A stretch of 64,000 bases of DNA, from positions 80,853,141 to 80,917,140 of the forward strand of contig NC_079487.1 of assembly GCF_020520425.1 (NCBI RefSeq), in the 5' to 3' direction. The notes beneath the pieces are model-generated. The model had not been told where the DNA came from. It made no database searches and was given only the letters and a program-made list of their open reading frames with translations. How positions within the stretch are numbered: position 1 is the stretch's first letter; each line of letters opens with the position of its first letter. A program made the translations under genes and the position numbers. This document shows, in pieces, positions 1-10,149 of this stretch. This DNA is from Spinacia oleracea (Eukaryota > Streptophyta > Magnoliopsida > Caryophyllales > Amaranthaceae).

Positions 1-904
1 GAACGTACACACGCACCGCACGAGCACCGCACGCCCATGCGCAAGCCTCGCGGCCCACGCTGAGCGCACGGCGCACAAGCCCACTGCCCGCAGCCCATTT
101 GTTTGATCCGTGCGCGCGCACCAAGCCTTGGCTGGGCCTGGCCTTGCGTTGGGCCTGGTCGAGGCCTTGGCGTGTTTGCTTGATGCGTGTGGCTTGCTGG
201 GCGACGGCCTGGCTTCGTGCTGGGCCTTCGTCTAGCAAGCCTCGTCCGATGCTAATTCGTACGATACGCTTCCGATTAAATTCCCGATTCCGGAATTCAT
301 TTCCGATACGAACAGTATTTAATATTTCCGATTCCGGAATTAATTTCCGTTTCGAACAAATGTTTAATATTTCCGTTTCCGGAATTATTTTCCGATTCCG
401 ATAATATTTCCGATTCTGACAATATTTCCGTTTCCGGCAATATTTCCGATTTCGGTAATATTTCCATTTCCGATAATATTTTCCGATACGTACCATGTTT
501 CCGTTTCCGGCAACATCTACGACTTGGATAATATTTATATTTCCGATACGATCCATATTTCCGTTTCCGGCAATATCATCGTTTCCGGAGTATTCATTTA
601 CTTGCCTTTGACGATCTTAGCTCCCACTGAAACCAAGATCCGTCGATTCCGAATAACCATAGATGGAGTATTTAATGCCATTAAATACTTGATCCGTTTA
701 CGTACTATTTGTGTGACCCTATGGGTTCAGTCAAGAGTAAGTTGTGGATTAATATCATTAATTCCACTTGAACTGAAGCGGCCTCTAGCTAGGCATTCAG
801 CTCACTTGATCTCACTGAATTATTAACTTGTTAATTAATACTGAACCGCATTTATTAGACTTAACATTAAATGCATACTTGGACCAAGGGCATTATTTCC
901 TTCA
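1..904 (-). mobile_element. Partial LTR of Copia family C1 (right end)
   Basis: The segment matches the two LTRs of the Copia element at 41796-52016, including the TTCCG-rich array, the block ending in CCAAGGGCATTATTTCC and the terminal TTCA at 901-904. Its left part is GC-rich and diverged from the other copies, and it is cut by the window edge. No polypurine tract follows position 904, so this is an outer LTR end: either the 5' LTR of a minus-strand element lying to the left, or a solo LTR. It encodes nothing convincing; the short ORFs across it are translations of the repeat. Confidence 0.8.
265..600. repeat. TTTCCG-type minisatellite inside the C1 LTR
   Basis: Variants of TTTCCGATTCCGGAAT and AATATTTCCGTTTCCGG recur every 20-30 bases. 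The same array is at about 42440-42710 and 51437-51720, but this copy has extra units between the TTCCGGAATTATTTTCCG block and the TTTTCCGATACGTACC block. Confidence 0.8.
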
Positions 905-1764
905 CATTGTTCTTGATTTTTCTTAAGTATATTGGAAGTTGTTTATTTTTCTTGCTTAATTAGTTGCAATTCATTTTGCAAAGAAAGAGAATCTTATAAT
1001 GTATGGTTTCCATGCAAATGATTAAAGATAGGTACACCGTCATCAATATTTTGAGAATTTTAGGTGGGTTTTATTTGTATATTTTTGTTGTTAGGGAACT
1101 TACAATTAGTTTTAGTTCTCCTATAAGGAAAGTTTTGTCAATATAGTTCAATAGTTAGAATTTGTTAAGCCTTTCCCTTAATTGGATATCATGAGTATAG
1201 TCGTACATTGTAACGGTTTTGTCTGATTTTTGTACAAATGATATGTTATTGGTGGTAATAGGTGATTTAACGTGGATCTATTTTTTCAGGGGAGATGAAC
1301 ATAAGTAGAAAAATGTAATGGTTAAAAAGACAAGACTTCATAGGTCGTAAAGTTTTATTATTGTCATTTCGTTTAGACACTTTCTAACAACTGCTTAAAG
1401 ACAACACAAATTCTTATTTAAAAGTAGTGTACAATTAATATTGTACACCGAAGTAAAAGTTGACTCAAAATGATTTAAGGTTACATTTATATATGTAAAA
1501 GTTATCTAATTTTTAGCGATAAATTTTTTATTTGAATAAAAATTATTTCTTCAAAATCACTAATAATGAATAAATTAATCATTTTAAATCTTTATTTATC
1601 AAATTTTTATTTTTATAATATAAAAGTTACAAAAAAGTAGGTTAAAGTTACAAAAAATTGCATAAAAGTTATCTTAGTGTACAATAAATTTACTGTACAC
1701 CTTGTGCGCGCAAGACCTTTTGTAAAAACAACATCACTTCTAAACTTCATTACACTACCAATAT
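905..1764. other. Unassigned AT-rich intergenic sequence
   Basis: I recognise no gene in this stretch. It lies between the C1 LTR end and a 53-bp piece of SIRE-like internal sequence. It contains the two short palindromes described separately at 1427-1448 and 1677-1700. Confidence 0.5.
1427..1700. repeat. AT-rich segment bounded by two GTGTACA palindromes
   Basis: GTGTACAAT at 1427-1435 and ATTGTACAC at 1440-1448 form one hairpin. GTGTACA at 1677-1683 and TGTACAC at 1694-1700 form another. Between them is about 230 bp of AT-rich DNA. The layout resembles a foldback or MITE-like insertion, but I see no target-site duplication that proves it. Confidence 0.35.
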
Positions 1765-1817
1765 TGCTTAAATTGTGATAAGCATCATTAGTTTGTCATC
1801 ATCGAAAAGGGGGAAAT
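1765..1817 (+). other. Internal 3' end and PPT copy upstream of LTR A
   Basis: These about 53 bases are nearly identical to the 52 bases just before the second LTR (8808-8859) and include the GGGGGAAAT purine tract. LTR A therefore has internal sequence on both sides, as expected for the middle LTR of a longer chain. Confidence 0.7.
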
Positions 1818-3929
1818 TGTTGAGTAGTGAGGTTTTGATGATTATAAACAAATGATGATTATCTAATTAACATGTGTGCTAAGATGTGCATAGGAAGAAC
1901 AAGCTATGATTAAACCAAGAGACAAGGGACATGAGCAATGATAAGTTATTGTTGACGAGAGCGGAGATGGCTACGTTATACATGTTGTTTATATGTAAAT
2001 TAGCATTTACATTGGTAAACTTCATGTGGTAAGTAAAGTGACAAAGGAGGAACGAAATGATACTTTATATGGTCCAGCAGGAACAACAAGAAAGAGATCA
2101 GAAACAGTTTAACAGAGTTCCTAGTTGTCTGACTGTTCCTGTTCCCAGTCACCTGTACGAGATACGCATGCGTGCATCAATAGAGTTTAGGAGTGCATAT
2201 AGTTCTTTCATATTTGCATCCTAATATGTTCGTTATATGCATGTGTAATTAAGAGTCCATATTGGGATAAGTTGTTTATTAGACTTAGGACTTTGCATTA
2301 GTTTAGGTCTCTTATAATATCCTATCATAAGTACATATAGTTGTGTGTGATTAGGACTCTTCATATAGTTATATATGCATTAGGAGTCTTCTAGGAATGC
2401 ATATCATAGCTGATCTCATTTATCATATATTATGGTGCATTGTAGACGATGTAGGAGTCTAAGAGTTTTAGTTTGCATAAGCATGTTAGGAAAGATTAAA
2501 TGTTTAGAGTTTAAGCTTTTATAATTAGTATTATGCATAATATAGGACTGTCTAGATTCAATGTATTTTAGGTGTTTGATTCACATAATACTTGCCGTAA
2601 ATATTAAGTTCATATTAGGATAGGAATAGTATTTATCCACTAGTATATTATATTCCATATTATCCTATGTGTATTTTAGTTAAGCAAATATTATAATATA
2701 TGATTTATGCATATTTATCATACTTGACTCAATATCTAACGTGGTTTATTATGCATGCAAATAAATGATAAATGACGTGTGTAGGTAAGACTTTGAAGAA
2801 GACCCAAAGACTTACAGGAAGAACGAGGATTCAAGAGTTAAAGAATCCAAGAGAAGAGGAACTTGGACTCGAGGAGAATTAAGAGTACAAGTACAGAGAA
2901 AGAGAAGAGAAGAAAATCTAGTAGCATTAGTGTGCTTAATAGATTTGTTTTAGAAACTGAAAGTTCAGAGCTGGTGGAACAACGTACGTGGAATAGTGTC
3001 AATGACGAGGATACTGGTCCTAGTCTGCACGTAGTATATAGGATTGAATGAGTATAGTATTAAGATCACGTTACCTTAGAGTTTGTGTCCTAATAGAAGT
3101 CTAAACATAATAATACTAAGTCATGTACTAAGGAGTTTTAGTATAGTTAGGATTATGTGTTTGATAGTAATTATGATTGCATTAGTTAATGGTTAAATAA
3201 TGTTTATCTTATTTAAGAGTCATGATAGAAAAGGAGTGTCGTTTAGATAGAGTTTTCATTAATATATCTACTGCATAAAGAGTTATTATTCGATCATATG
3301 TTTGTTAGAGTCTTAGGATAGAAGTCTATCATGATAGAGTTCTATTAGGTCTAGGATTCCTAAATAAAAGATAAACATAAAATATATATTCTAGGGTTAA
3401 TAGGTAACATGCATCACTATATATACTGCATTCATAAGTCTAGGAAAATTGTCTGGCTTAGTGGTGTTACGTGCTTAAGTTAAATCTACATTATAACCCA
3501 CGTCAGTACCGTCAGTTCCTGTTCCACATACGTAGTTCCTGCTCCAGCAGAATTCCAGATTCTATTTGTTATTCTATCTTTTATACTTGAGAGTTGGGAA
3601 GGGGTTTGAGTAAACCTTGTAATTGAGAGAATCAGCTTAGAGTCGAGCTGAAGAGTTGAGAGAGAAGATCTCTAGAGAGATCATTGAGAAGGAACGGTTG
3701 AGGGACTGTTGCTAAGGGAGTTGAGTTTAGGGAACTGTGATTTTCCTAATTAGTAAAAGGGTTTAAGTCCCTACGGGGCCGTGGTTTTTCCTCTCTATTA
3801 GGGTAGAGAGGTTTCCACGCTAAAATCTCTCTTGCAATCTCTTAATGTTTTTAATTCCGCGAAAAAGTAGATCCAACATCTACAAACACTAATTCACCCC
3901 CCCTCTTGTGTTGTTCATCTAAACTAACA
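1818..3929 (+). repeat. SIRE-like LTR A
   Basis: It starts TGTTGAGTAGTGAGG and ends CTAAACTAACA directly before the primer-binding site, giving TG...CA ends and 2112 bp. The first 1290 bp align to 8860-10149 with about 14 substitutions by eye plus two small indels (about 1%). The short ORF with a Lys/Arg-rich start near 2863 is repeated in LTR B because the LTR is repeated; I do not call it a gene. Confidence 0.85.
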
Positions 3930-3931
3930 AT

Positions 3932-3943
3932 TGGTATCAGAGC
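3932..3943 (+). other. Primer-binding site (tRNA-Met type)
   Basis: TGGTATCAGAGC lies two bases after the LTR end. It matches the classic plant Copia PBS complementary to initiator tRNA-Met. Confidence 0.9.
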
Positions 3944-3972
3944 TGGTGCTCTATATTTTACAAGTAATTCTG

Positions 3973-4059
3973 ATGAGTGATCCGGGAAAAGATGAACAAT
4001 GTTATGAAAGAAACAGTTCCCACAATTCTGCTGTTCCTGATGGACGAAAAGGAGGATAG
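3973..4059 (+). pseudogene. Truncated start of SIRE-like gag
   Basis: A short reading frame begins MSDPGKDEQ 30 bases after the PBS, the usual place for gag in this type of element, and meets a stop after 28 codons. Nothing downstream continues the frame convincingly. I infer a gag start from position only; there is no domain left to recognise. Confidence 0.4.
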
Positions 4060-5031
4060 CACGTATTTGATGATGATGATTAACACAAAGATTGAAGAAA
4101 AATAATTAGAGGTAAATTTTCAATCTTTATGATATTATTTATGTTCGCTCTTAATTGTTAAATATTATGAACATCATACGTTATATATTATTGGCCATAT
4201 GTGTGTTCATTCCGTAACGTAGAAATAGAAATCAACGATTGATTGTGAGCAACCTTGAATTAACCATGTTCATTTACAAGTTTTCAATAGGGCTTTGCTT
4301 TAAATTTAAAATAGTTCTTGCGGTTTTGAAGAGGAACAAAGTGGTCTTGTTTGTTGCACAATTCCAGCAAAATTAAAATTTTCTACTAGTCTTGTCGATA
4401 TTAAAAATATTTCTATTTTTCCAAAAGGTTTGAAATATAATTTTATTATCTTGAATCTGAAAAGTTTGATTTTTAAATAGATTTTAAAAATTGCAAAGAA
4501 TTTGTTTCATAAATATTTTACCAGGAACATGTGTGCAACAAGACTTGTTAAAAACAATATTGATTTGAGATATCAAAAATTGTTTTTGCAAATTGTCGAA
4601 AAGGTCATGTAACTTGAATTGAACCATGTGACCATGAACACCAAAATTATTGAGATGGAACTGAGATTCGTTGTTCCTTGTGTTGTTTTCGGTAAAACAA
4701 TTTTTGGTTCCAAAAGAGTTTTGAAATCTGTGTTTAAAAATTATTGAACTTCTTCATAATGCAAATAAAAAGGAAAAATCAGATTTTCAAAATAAAATTT
4801 TCAAAATTTGAATTTACTAGGAACAACCTATATATCGTTTATGGAACAAGTCATATCAATTTCAAAACAGGTTTTACGAATCAAAATAAGTTTCTTATTG
4901 GTGAAGTGTTGAACACATGTAGGTAGCTTATATGGAAATTTCCGACTTTAAGTTTTCAATTGACTTTGATGGAACTCAGACATGTTCCTACAACTGTTTC
5001 TAGTAAAGATGACCTTATCTATTTTTAGAAT

Positions 5032-5418
5032 TTGAAATCCGACTTTAACTGTTTTAAATACGATTTTTATGTGTCTTCAATGGAAGAGAAGGTTTTCAAA
5101 TCATTTCAAAAAAATATCAATCTTCATCTCACTAGAAACAGTACAAGGAACAGATCTGGAGGAACTGATTGTTCCTACTTATGGGAACTGAATTATTTAG
5201 GCACTGTTATTTTAATATTTTCAAAAAGTATGCCTAAAGTCAAGAAGGTTATGCATTATGAACTATTTACTTATTCAGTACCATATGAATGCATAATTAA
5301 TCTTGTTAGTATTAGTAGTATAGTAGAACATGTTGGAAAAAAAAAAGGGGCACATATGACTACTCCTACTAACAAGAAGGGACTCAAGCAAATTTGGGTA
5401 CCCAAGACCAAGAACTGA
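5032..5418 (+). pseudogene. Remnant of SIRE-like polyprotein
   Basis: A 128-codon open frame ends with TNKKGLKQIWVPKTKN. This resembles the NxKGPKxIWVPK-type linker found in SIRE/Maximus polyproteins between the gag and protease regions, from established knowledge of the lineage. The rest of the frame is AT-rich and I cannot place it in a domain. It is flanked by non-coding internal sequence. The call is tentative and rests on that one motif. Confidence 0.35.
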
Positions 5419-7811
5419 TCTATTTTGCAGGCCATATGTGAGAAAAGACAATATAAAGCTCATGATAAAAATGTTATTCATGCACATATTTGAAGACATA
5501 TAAGTGCGTTCTCACGAAAAAGCCTTTAAAAGAGGTTCTAGAAGAGAAGTTGTATTACAGGTTTATATCATTATGCAAGAGATCTATAACGAAGAAATGA
5601 ACAGCTAACGAATCACACAAAGAAGAAAGGAAAGATGGTATATCCCTTAAGGTCCGTTGAAATATTAGGAACAGGCGCAGTAGGAACTGGATAAGAAAAC
5701 AGTAAAAAGTCAAATTCAATTCCTCCACAACAAATCAGTTCCTTGTAATCAAGATGGATGAAGACAACGAACAAACTCATATGGATTAAATTGAAGTTTC
5801 AAAGACTACGTTAAGGAGACTGAGTTATGAGTAATATGAAGAAGGGAGTTTAATCAAAATCCTTATTTACTTTGGGTGATTTACTTTGTTTCCTTTATTT
5901 CTTATATTATTAACTTCACTTTGTGTTTGGTCAGTTGTGCAAATTAACGATAAGGTTTTGAAGGTCTATTCTTGAAGTAAATGAAATTGAAGCGTAAAAA
6001 TATGTTCCACGTATCAAGGAAACAGAGACCAAGATTTGGAGGAACGACTGAAGTACCTAAGAATACAGGAACGAAAAAACAACTTATCCATGAGAAGGCT
6101 TTGACGCCGACGCATAAGTTCCTGTTCCAACTCATGAGGAACTCAATTTCACAAATATAACAGAAGTTCGGGAACAACTCTCTTAGTGAATATACAACAA
6201 GGAACATCAACAAGGTGTACTGTTGTAAGAGACTATCAAAAGGGAGTATTCACGTCTTGAATTTTCTGTATATTATTTCTATGCTTTAATATATATTTAT
6301 TTCTTGAAGACTAACCTACTAACCTTATAATTGCACAAAAGATTACACTTGGGTCTTAATTTTAGATTACATCATTGTGAGCGAAAACAAAGATGCTTTA
6401 CTGGTTAATAAAGACCCCAAACTGGCCAATGCAACTTATTCCTCAGATCTACGAGAGACAAACCAAGATGAAGAAGCATGGTCAAGCATAAAGACCAAAG
6501 GAAATAGAACGAGTTCCTGTTCAGATGAAAGAGGAACAGGGAACAGGGAGAAGTTGAGACGAACCATTCAGCATCACTTAGAGCGTTCCAGCAAAGAAGA
6601 AAAGAACACGAACAAGATCTCAACAATTAAAAGGTGTCACAAGGAGCAACTGGAGTACATGTGAAACTAACACTTAATGAAACTCGTAAGCAAGCCATCA
6701 ATGATCAAACCATATCCAATGTTTTCAAGCAAGTTTGGACTATGTGAGCTATAACACTCTTACTCATATTAATGATGTGTCAAATTGCATGAATATCGCA
6801 CCATTTATTTTAAGCAACTTTCTAAATGCTATTTCATGTGAATAAATGCTTTTGATGCTATCACCAAGTAGTAAAGGAACAAGACTTGTTGAAACTAACA
6901 TGAGCATAAAGTACCCTTTTCCCAAATGAACTTTTCGTTTAGGGCCCTTGTACACTTTTCAATTGAAGTAAATCATGCACGCCTATAAGTCAATGTGTCA
7001 CACTCAATTCTCATGTTTTAAAAGACATATTCACTTGCCCAAAATTATTAGAGGACTCGTTGAGAAATTTGGATGTTGTCCCAATACAAAATTCCTAAGT
7101 TGCCAAAGGAACAATGAAAGAAACGTTGAAGGAATAAGGCAGTAGTGTTCCTGAAATATTGCACTTCTTTTTAAATCTTTTAGAGGGAACAAACTTTCAA
7201 TACCAATATCATTCCCCAAGTGAGGTTTGTGTTTTCGTGATTGGGTTAAGCCTACCCAGGCCGAGCCATTAGCATAATTCTACAATCTTATGATTGTGGG
7301 CGTGTGCTAAGTTCAATCATACTCTACAATCCTGATCTTGTCTTTCTCCATATCATCTTTCAATAATTTTGAATGTTCTTTCCTTATCTCATATCATATG
7401 TGTACTCTACCACTTCATATTCTCACTACCCTTGAACTCCAAAAATATATTCTTCTTTCCTATGGTTCGACGATGCATGAAGAGTAATAATTATGAATAT
7501 GTTGTGAGAGGGAAGGCAAAGATGAAGTAGAAGCAGCGGGTTATAATTTATCAATAAAAGCTTTGAAGGAAAATCACCGTATGATGTACGTATCACATAG
7601 AAATTTACTAGGTATCATATGGAACTTCACTTCTACAAGGTTCCGCATGAAAGAAGATGGTAAGGAACTCAGGGGGAATAAGGTAGGGAACTTTGAACAT
7701 GGTTTTGATATTCGATGGTGGAACTTATATTTAATGGTAAGTCCTTTTTATATTATTATATGATCTTATACTCTAGGAAAGCTCAAAATTTTGTAATGAC
7801 GCCTTTGTTTC

Positions 7812-7905
7812 AAAAAAAAAAAAATTCAAAAAAAAAAAAATTCATAAAAAAAAATTCAAAAAAAAAAATTAAAAAAAAAAAATTAAAAAAAAAATCAAAA
7901 AATTG
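7812..7905. repeat. Interrupted poly-A tract
   Basis: Runs of 8-13 A separated by TTC or TT. The lysine-rich frame read across it is an artefact of the homopolymer. Confidence 0.9.
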
Positions 7906-8845
7906 AACCAAAGGTGATCAATTCTTGTACTTTATTATTTTCTCCTAGAATTCAATTATTATGAAGAATATCAATGAGTTACAGAAATTTAAACTCATAC
8001 ACTCGTTGAGCAGTAAAGGAACGGACGGTTCTAGGACCAGGAACAGGAAAAGGAAGCAACACTAATGTTAGTTCCTGTTCCACTAAACTTGGTAAGTTGA
8101 ACAACCACTGCAGGCACTGATTTCAGCAGTCAGTCCACGTTTCACTATGATGTCAGTTCCTTATGGAAGATTGGTGATATATGGGAACTTGGTACGATAA
8201 GGTGCTACATACAAAGAGATGGAGGTGTGTTGGGTTTGGTTTCATATTCATTAAAAAGCTCTAATGATTGTTGAGGACCTCATTTAAAAGAACAAACCAC
8301 AAACACATCATCTACCCTTGGTTCCCTCTACTCGATTATTCACCAAGCCTTTTCTTCACACCATTTCTACTTAATTCTCGCCCTTGGCAATTAACATTGA
8401 AACCATTTTCTTCTAACCTTTTTTTGATATTATTTGTCAAGTTACTTCATTGCTTCTAACATTGGGTCTTTGGATTGTGAATTGGAATTATGTAGCAACA
8501 ACATCCTTAGTTCAAAATTGGAAACTCGAGGACTTTTGGGACAAACAAGTGTCTAACCTATAAGGTGGTGTGTATGACATATAAACTCAGGGTGTGTATG
8601 GTTAACCTAAAAAGATTGTGTGCAAAGTAACCCTTTTCGATAATGCCAAAAGGGGGAAGAGTATGTATGATGCTTATTGTTTGATATAATACAATCTAAA
8701 TCCTTATCTATATGGTGTTTATTAGTATTGCTCTTACTATGTCATTATACTTGTTCATAACTTGTTGGTTTACAAAATTAAGGGGGAATAAGTGTAATCG
8801 ATTTATTGCTTAAATTGTGATAAGCATCATTAGTTTGTCATCATC

Positions 8846-8859
8846 AAAAAGGGGGAAAT
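8846..8859 (+). other. Polypurine tract before LTR B
   Basis: AAAAAGGGGGAAAT immediately precedes the TGTTGAG start of the 3' LTR, the expected place for plus-strand priming. Confidence 0.8.
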
Positions 8860-10149
8860 TGTTGAGTAGTGAGGTTTTGATGATTATAAACAAATGATGA
8901 TTATCTAATTAACATGTGTGCTAAGATGTGCATAGGAAGAACAAGCTATGATTAAACCAAGAGACAAGGGACATGAGCAATGATAAGTTATTGTTGACGA
9001 GAGCGGAGATGGCTACGTTATACATGTTGTTTATATGTAAATTAGCATTTACATTGGTAAACTTCATGTGGTAAGTAAAGTGACAAAGGAGGAACGAAAT
9101 GATACTTTATATGGTCCAGCAGGAACAACAAGAAAGAGATCAGAAACAATTTAACAGAGTTCCTAGTTGTCTGACTGTTCCTGTTCCCAGTCACCTGTAC
9201 GAGATACGCATGCGTGCATCAATAGAGTTTAGGAGTGCATATAGTTCTTTCATATTTGCATCCTAATATGTTCGTTATATGCATGTGTAATTAAGAGTCC
9301 ATATTGGGATAAGTTGTTTATTAGACTTAGGACTTTGCATTAGTTTAGGTCTCTTATAATATCCTATCATAAGTACACATAGTTGTGTGTGATTAGGACT
9401 CTTCATATAGTTATATGCATTAGGAGTCTTCTAGGAATGCATATCATAGCTGGTCTCATTTATCATATATTATGGTGCATTGTAGACGATGTAGGAGTCT
9501 AAGAGTTTTAGTTTGCATAAGCATGTTAGGAAAGATTAAATGTTTAGAGTTTAAGCTTTTATAATTAGTATTATGCATAATATAGGACTGTCTAGATTCA
9601 ATGTATTTTAGGTGTTTGAGTCACATAATACTTGCCGTAAATATTAAGTTCATATTAGGATAGGAATAGTATTTATCCACTAGTATATTATATTCCATAT
9701 TATCCTATGTGTATTTTAGTTAAGCAAATATTATAATATATGATTTATGCATATTTATCATACTTGACTCAATATCTAACGTGGTTTATGATGCATGCAA
9801 ATAAATGATAAATGACGTGTGTAGGTAAGACTTTGAAGAAGACCCAAAGACTTACAGGAAGAACGAGGATTCAAGAGTTAGAGAATCCAAGAGAAGAGGA
9901 ACTTGGACTCGAGGAGAATTAAGAGTACAAGTACAGAGAAAGAGAAGAGAAGAAAATCTAGTAGCATTAGTGTGCTTAATAGATTTGTTTTAGAAACTGA
10001 AAGTTCGGAGCTGGTGGAACAACGTACGTGGAACAGTGTCAATGACGAGGGTACTGGTCCTAGTCTACACGTAATATATATAGGATTGCATGAGTATAGT
10101 ATTTAGATCACGTTACCTTAGAGTTTGTGTCCTAATAGAAGTCTAAACA
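8860..10149 (+). repeat. SIRE-like LTR B, truncated by Gypsy insertion
   Basis: It matches the first 1290 bp of LTR A and stops at GTCTAAACA. The next base starts the Gypsy LTR (TGTAACACCCC). The missing 3' part of LTR B does not reappear to the right of the Gypsy chain, so the right junction was lost in a deletion or rearrangement. Confidence 0.85.

Larger units (their letters stand above)
3944..8859 (+). other. Degenerate internal region of the SIRE-like element
   Basis: About 4.9 kb of AT-rich sequence between PBS and PPT with no intact gag, protease, integrase, RT or RNase H. It is unusually rich in GGAAC and GTTCC words, often paired as GTTCCTGTTCC or its complement (for example near 6130, 6515-6545 and 8030-8080). 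The body is either a non-autonomous derivative or heavily mutated. Confidence 0.6.
1765..10149 (+). mobile_element. Decayed SIRE-like Copia retrotransposon (3' LTR interrupted)
   Basis: Two copies of a TGTTGAGTAG... sequence (1818-3929 and 8860-10149) flank an internal region that opens with the primer-binding site TGGTATCAGAGC and closes with a purine tract AAAAAGGGGG. This is the order of a plus-strand Copia element. Only scraps of gag-pol coding remain. The 3' LTR stops at 10149, where a Gypsy LTR begins; the matching position in the 5' LTR (3107) reads straight through, so that copy shows the empty site. LTRs of about 2.1 kb and the purine-tract context fit the SIRE/Maximus lineage by established knowledge, but the lineage call is not proven here. 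Confidence 0.75.

Noticed and set aside
2863-3051. 62-aa ORF in the SIRE-like LTR, repeated at 9903-10106
   Set aside because: It is part of a non-coding LTR. The two copies differ at the C-terminus by an indel and show no domain.
7715-7906. Lysine-rich 63-aa ORF
   Set aside because: Direct translation of interrupted poly-A.
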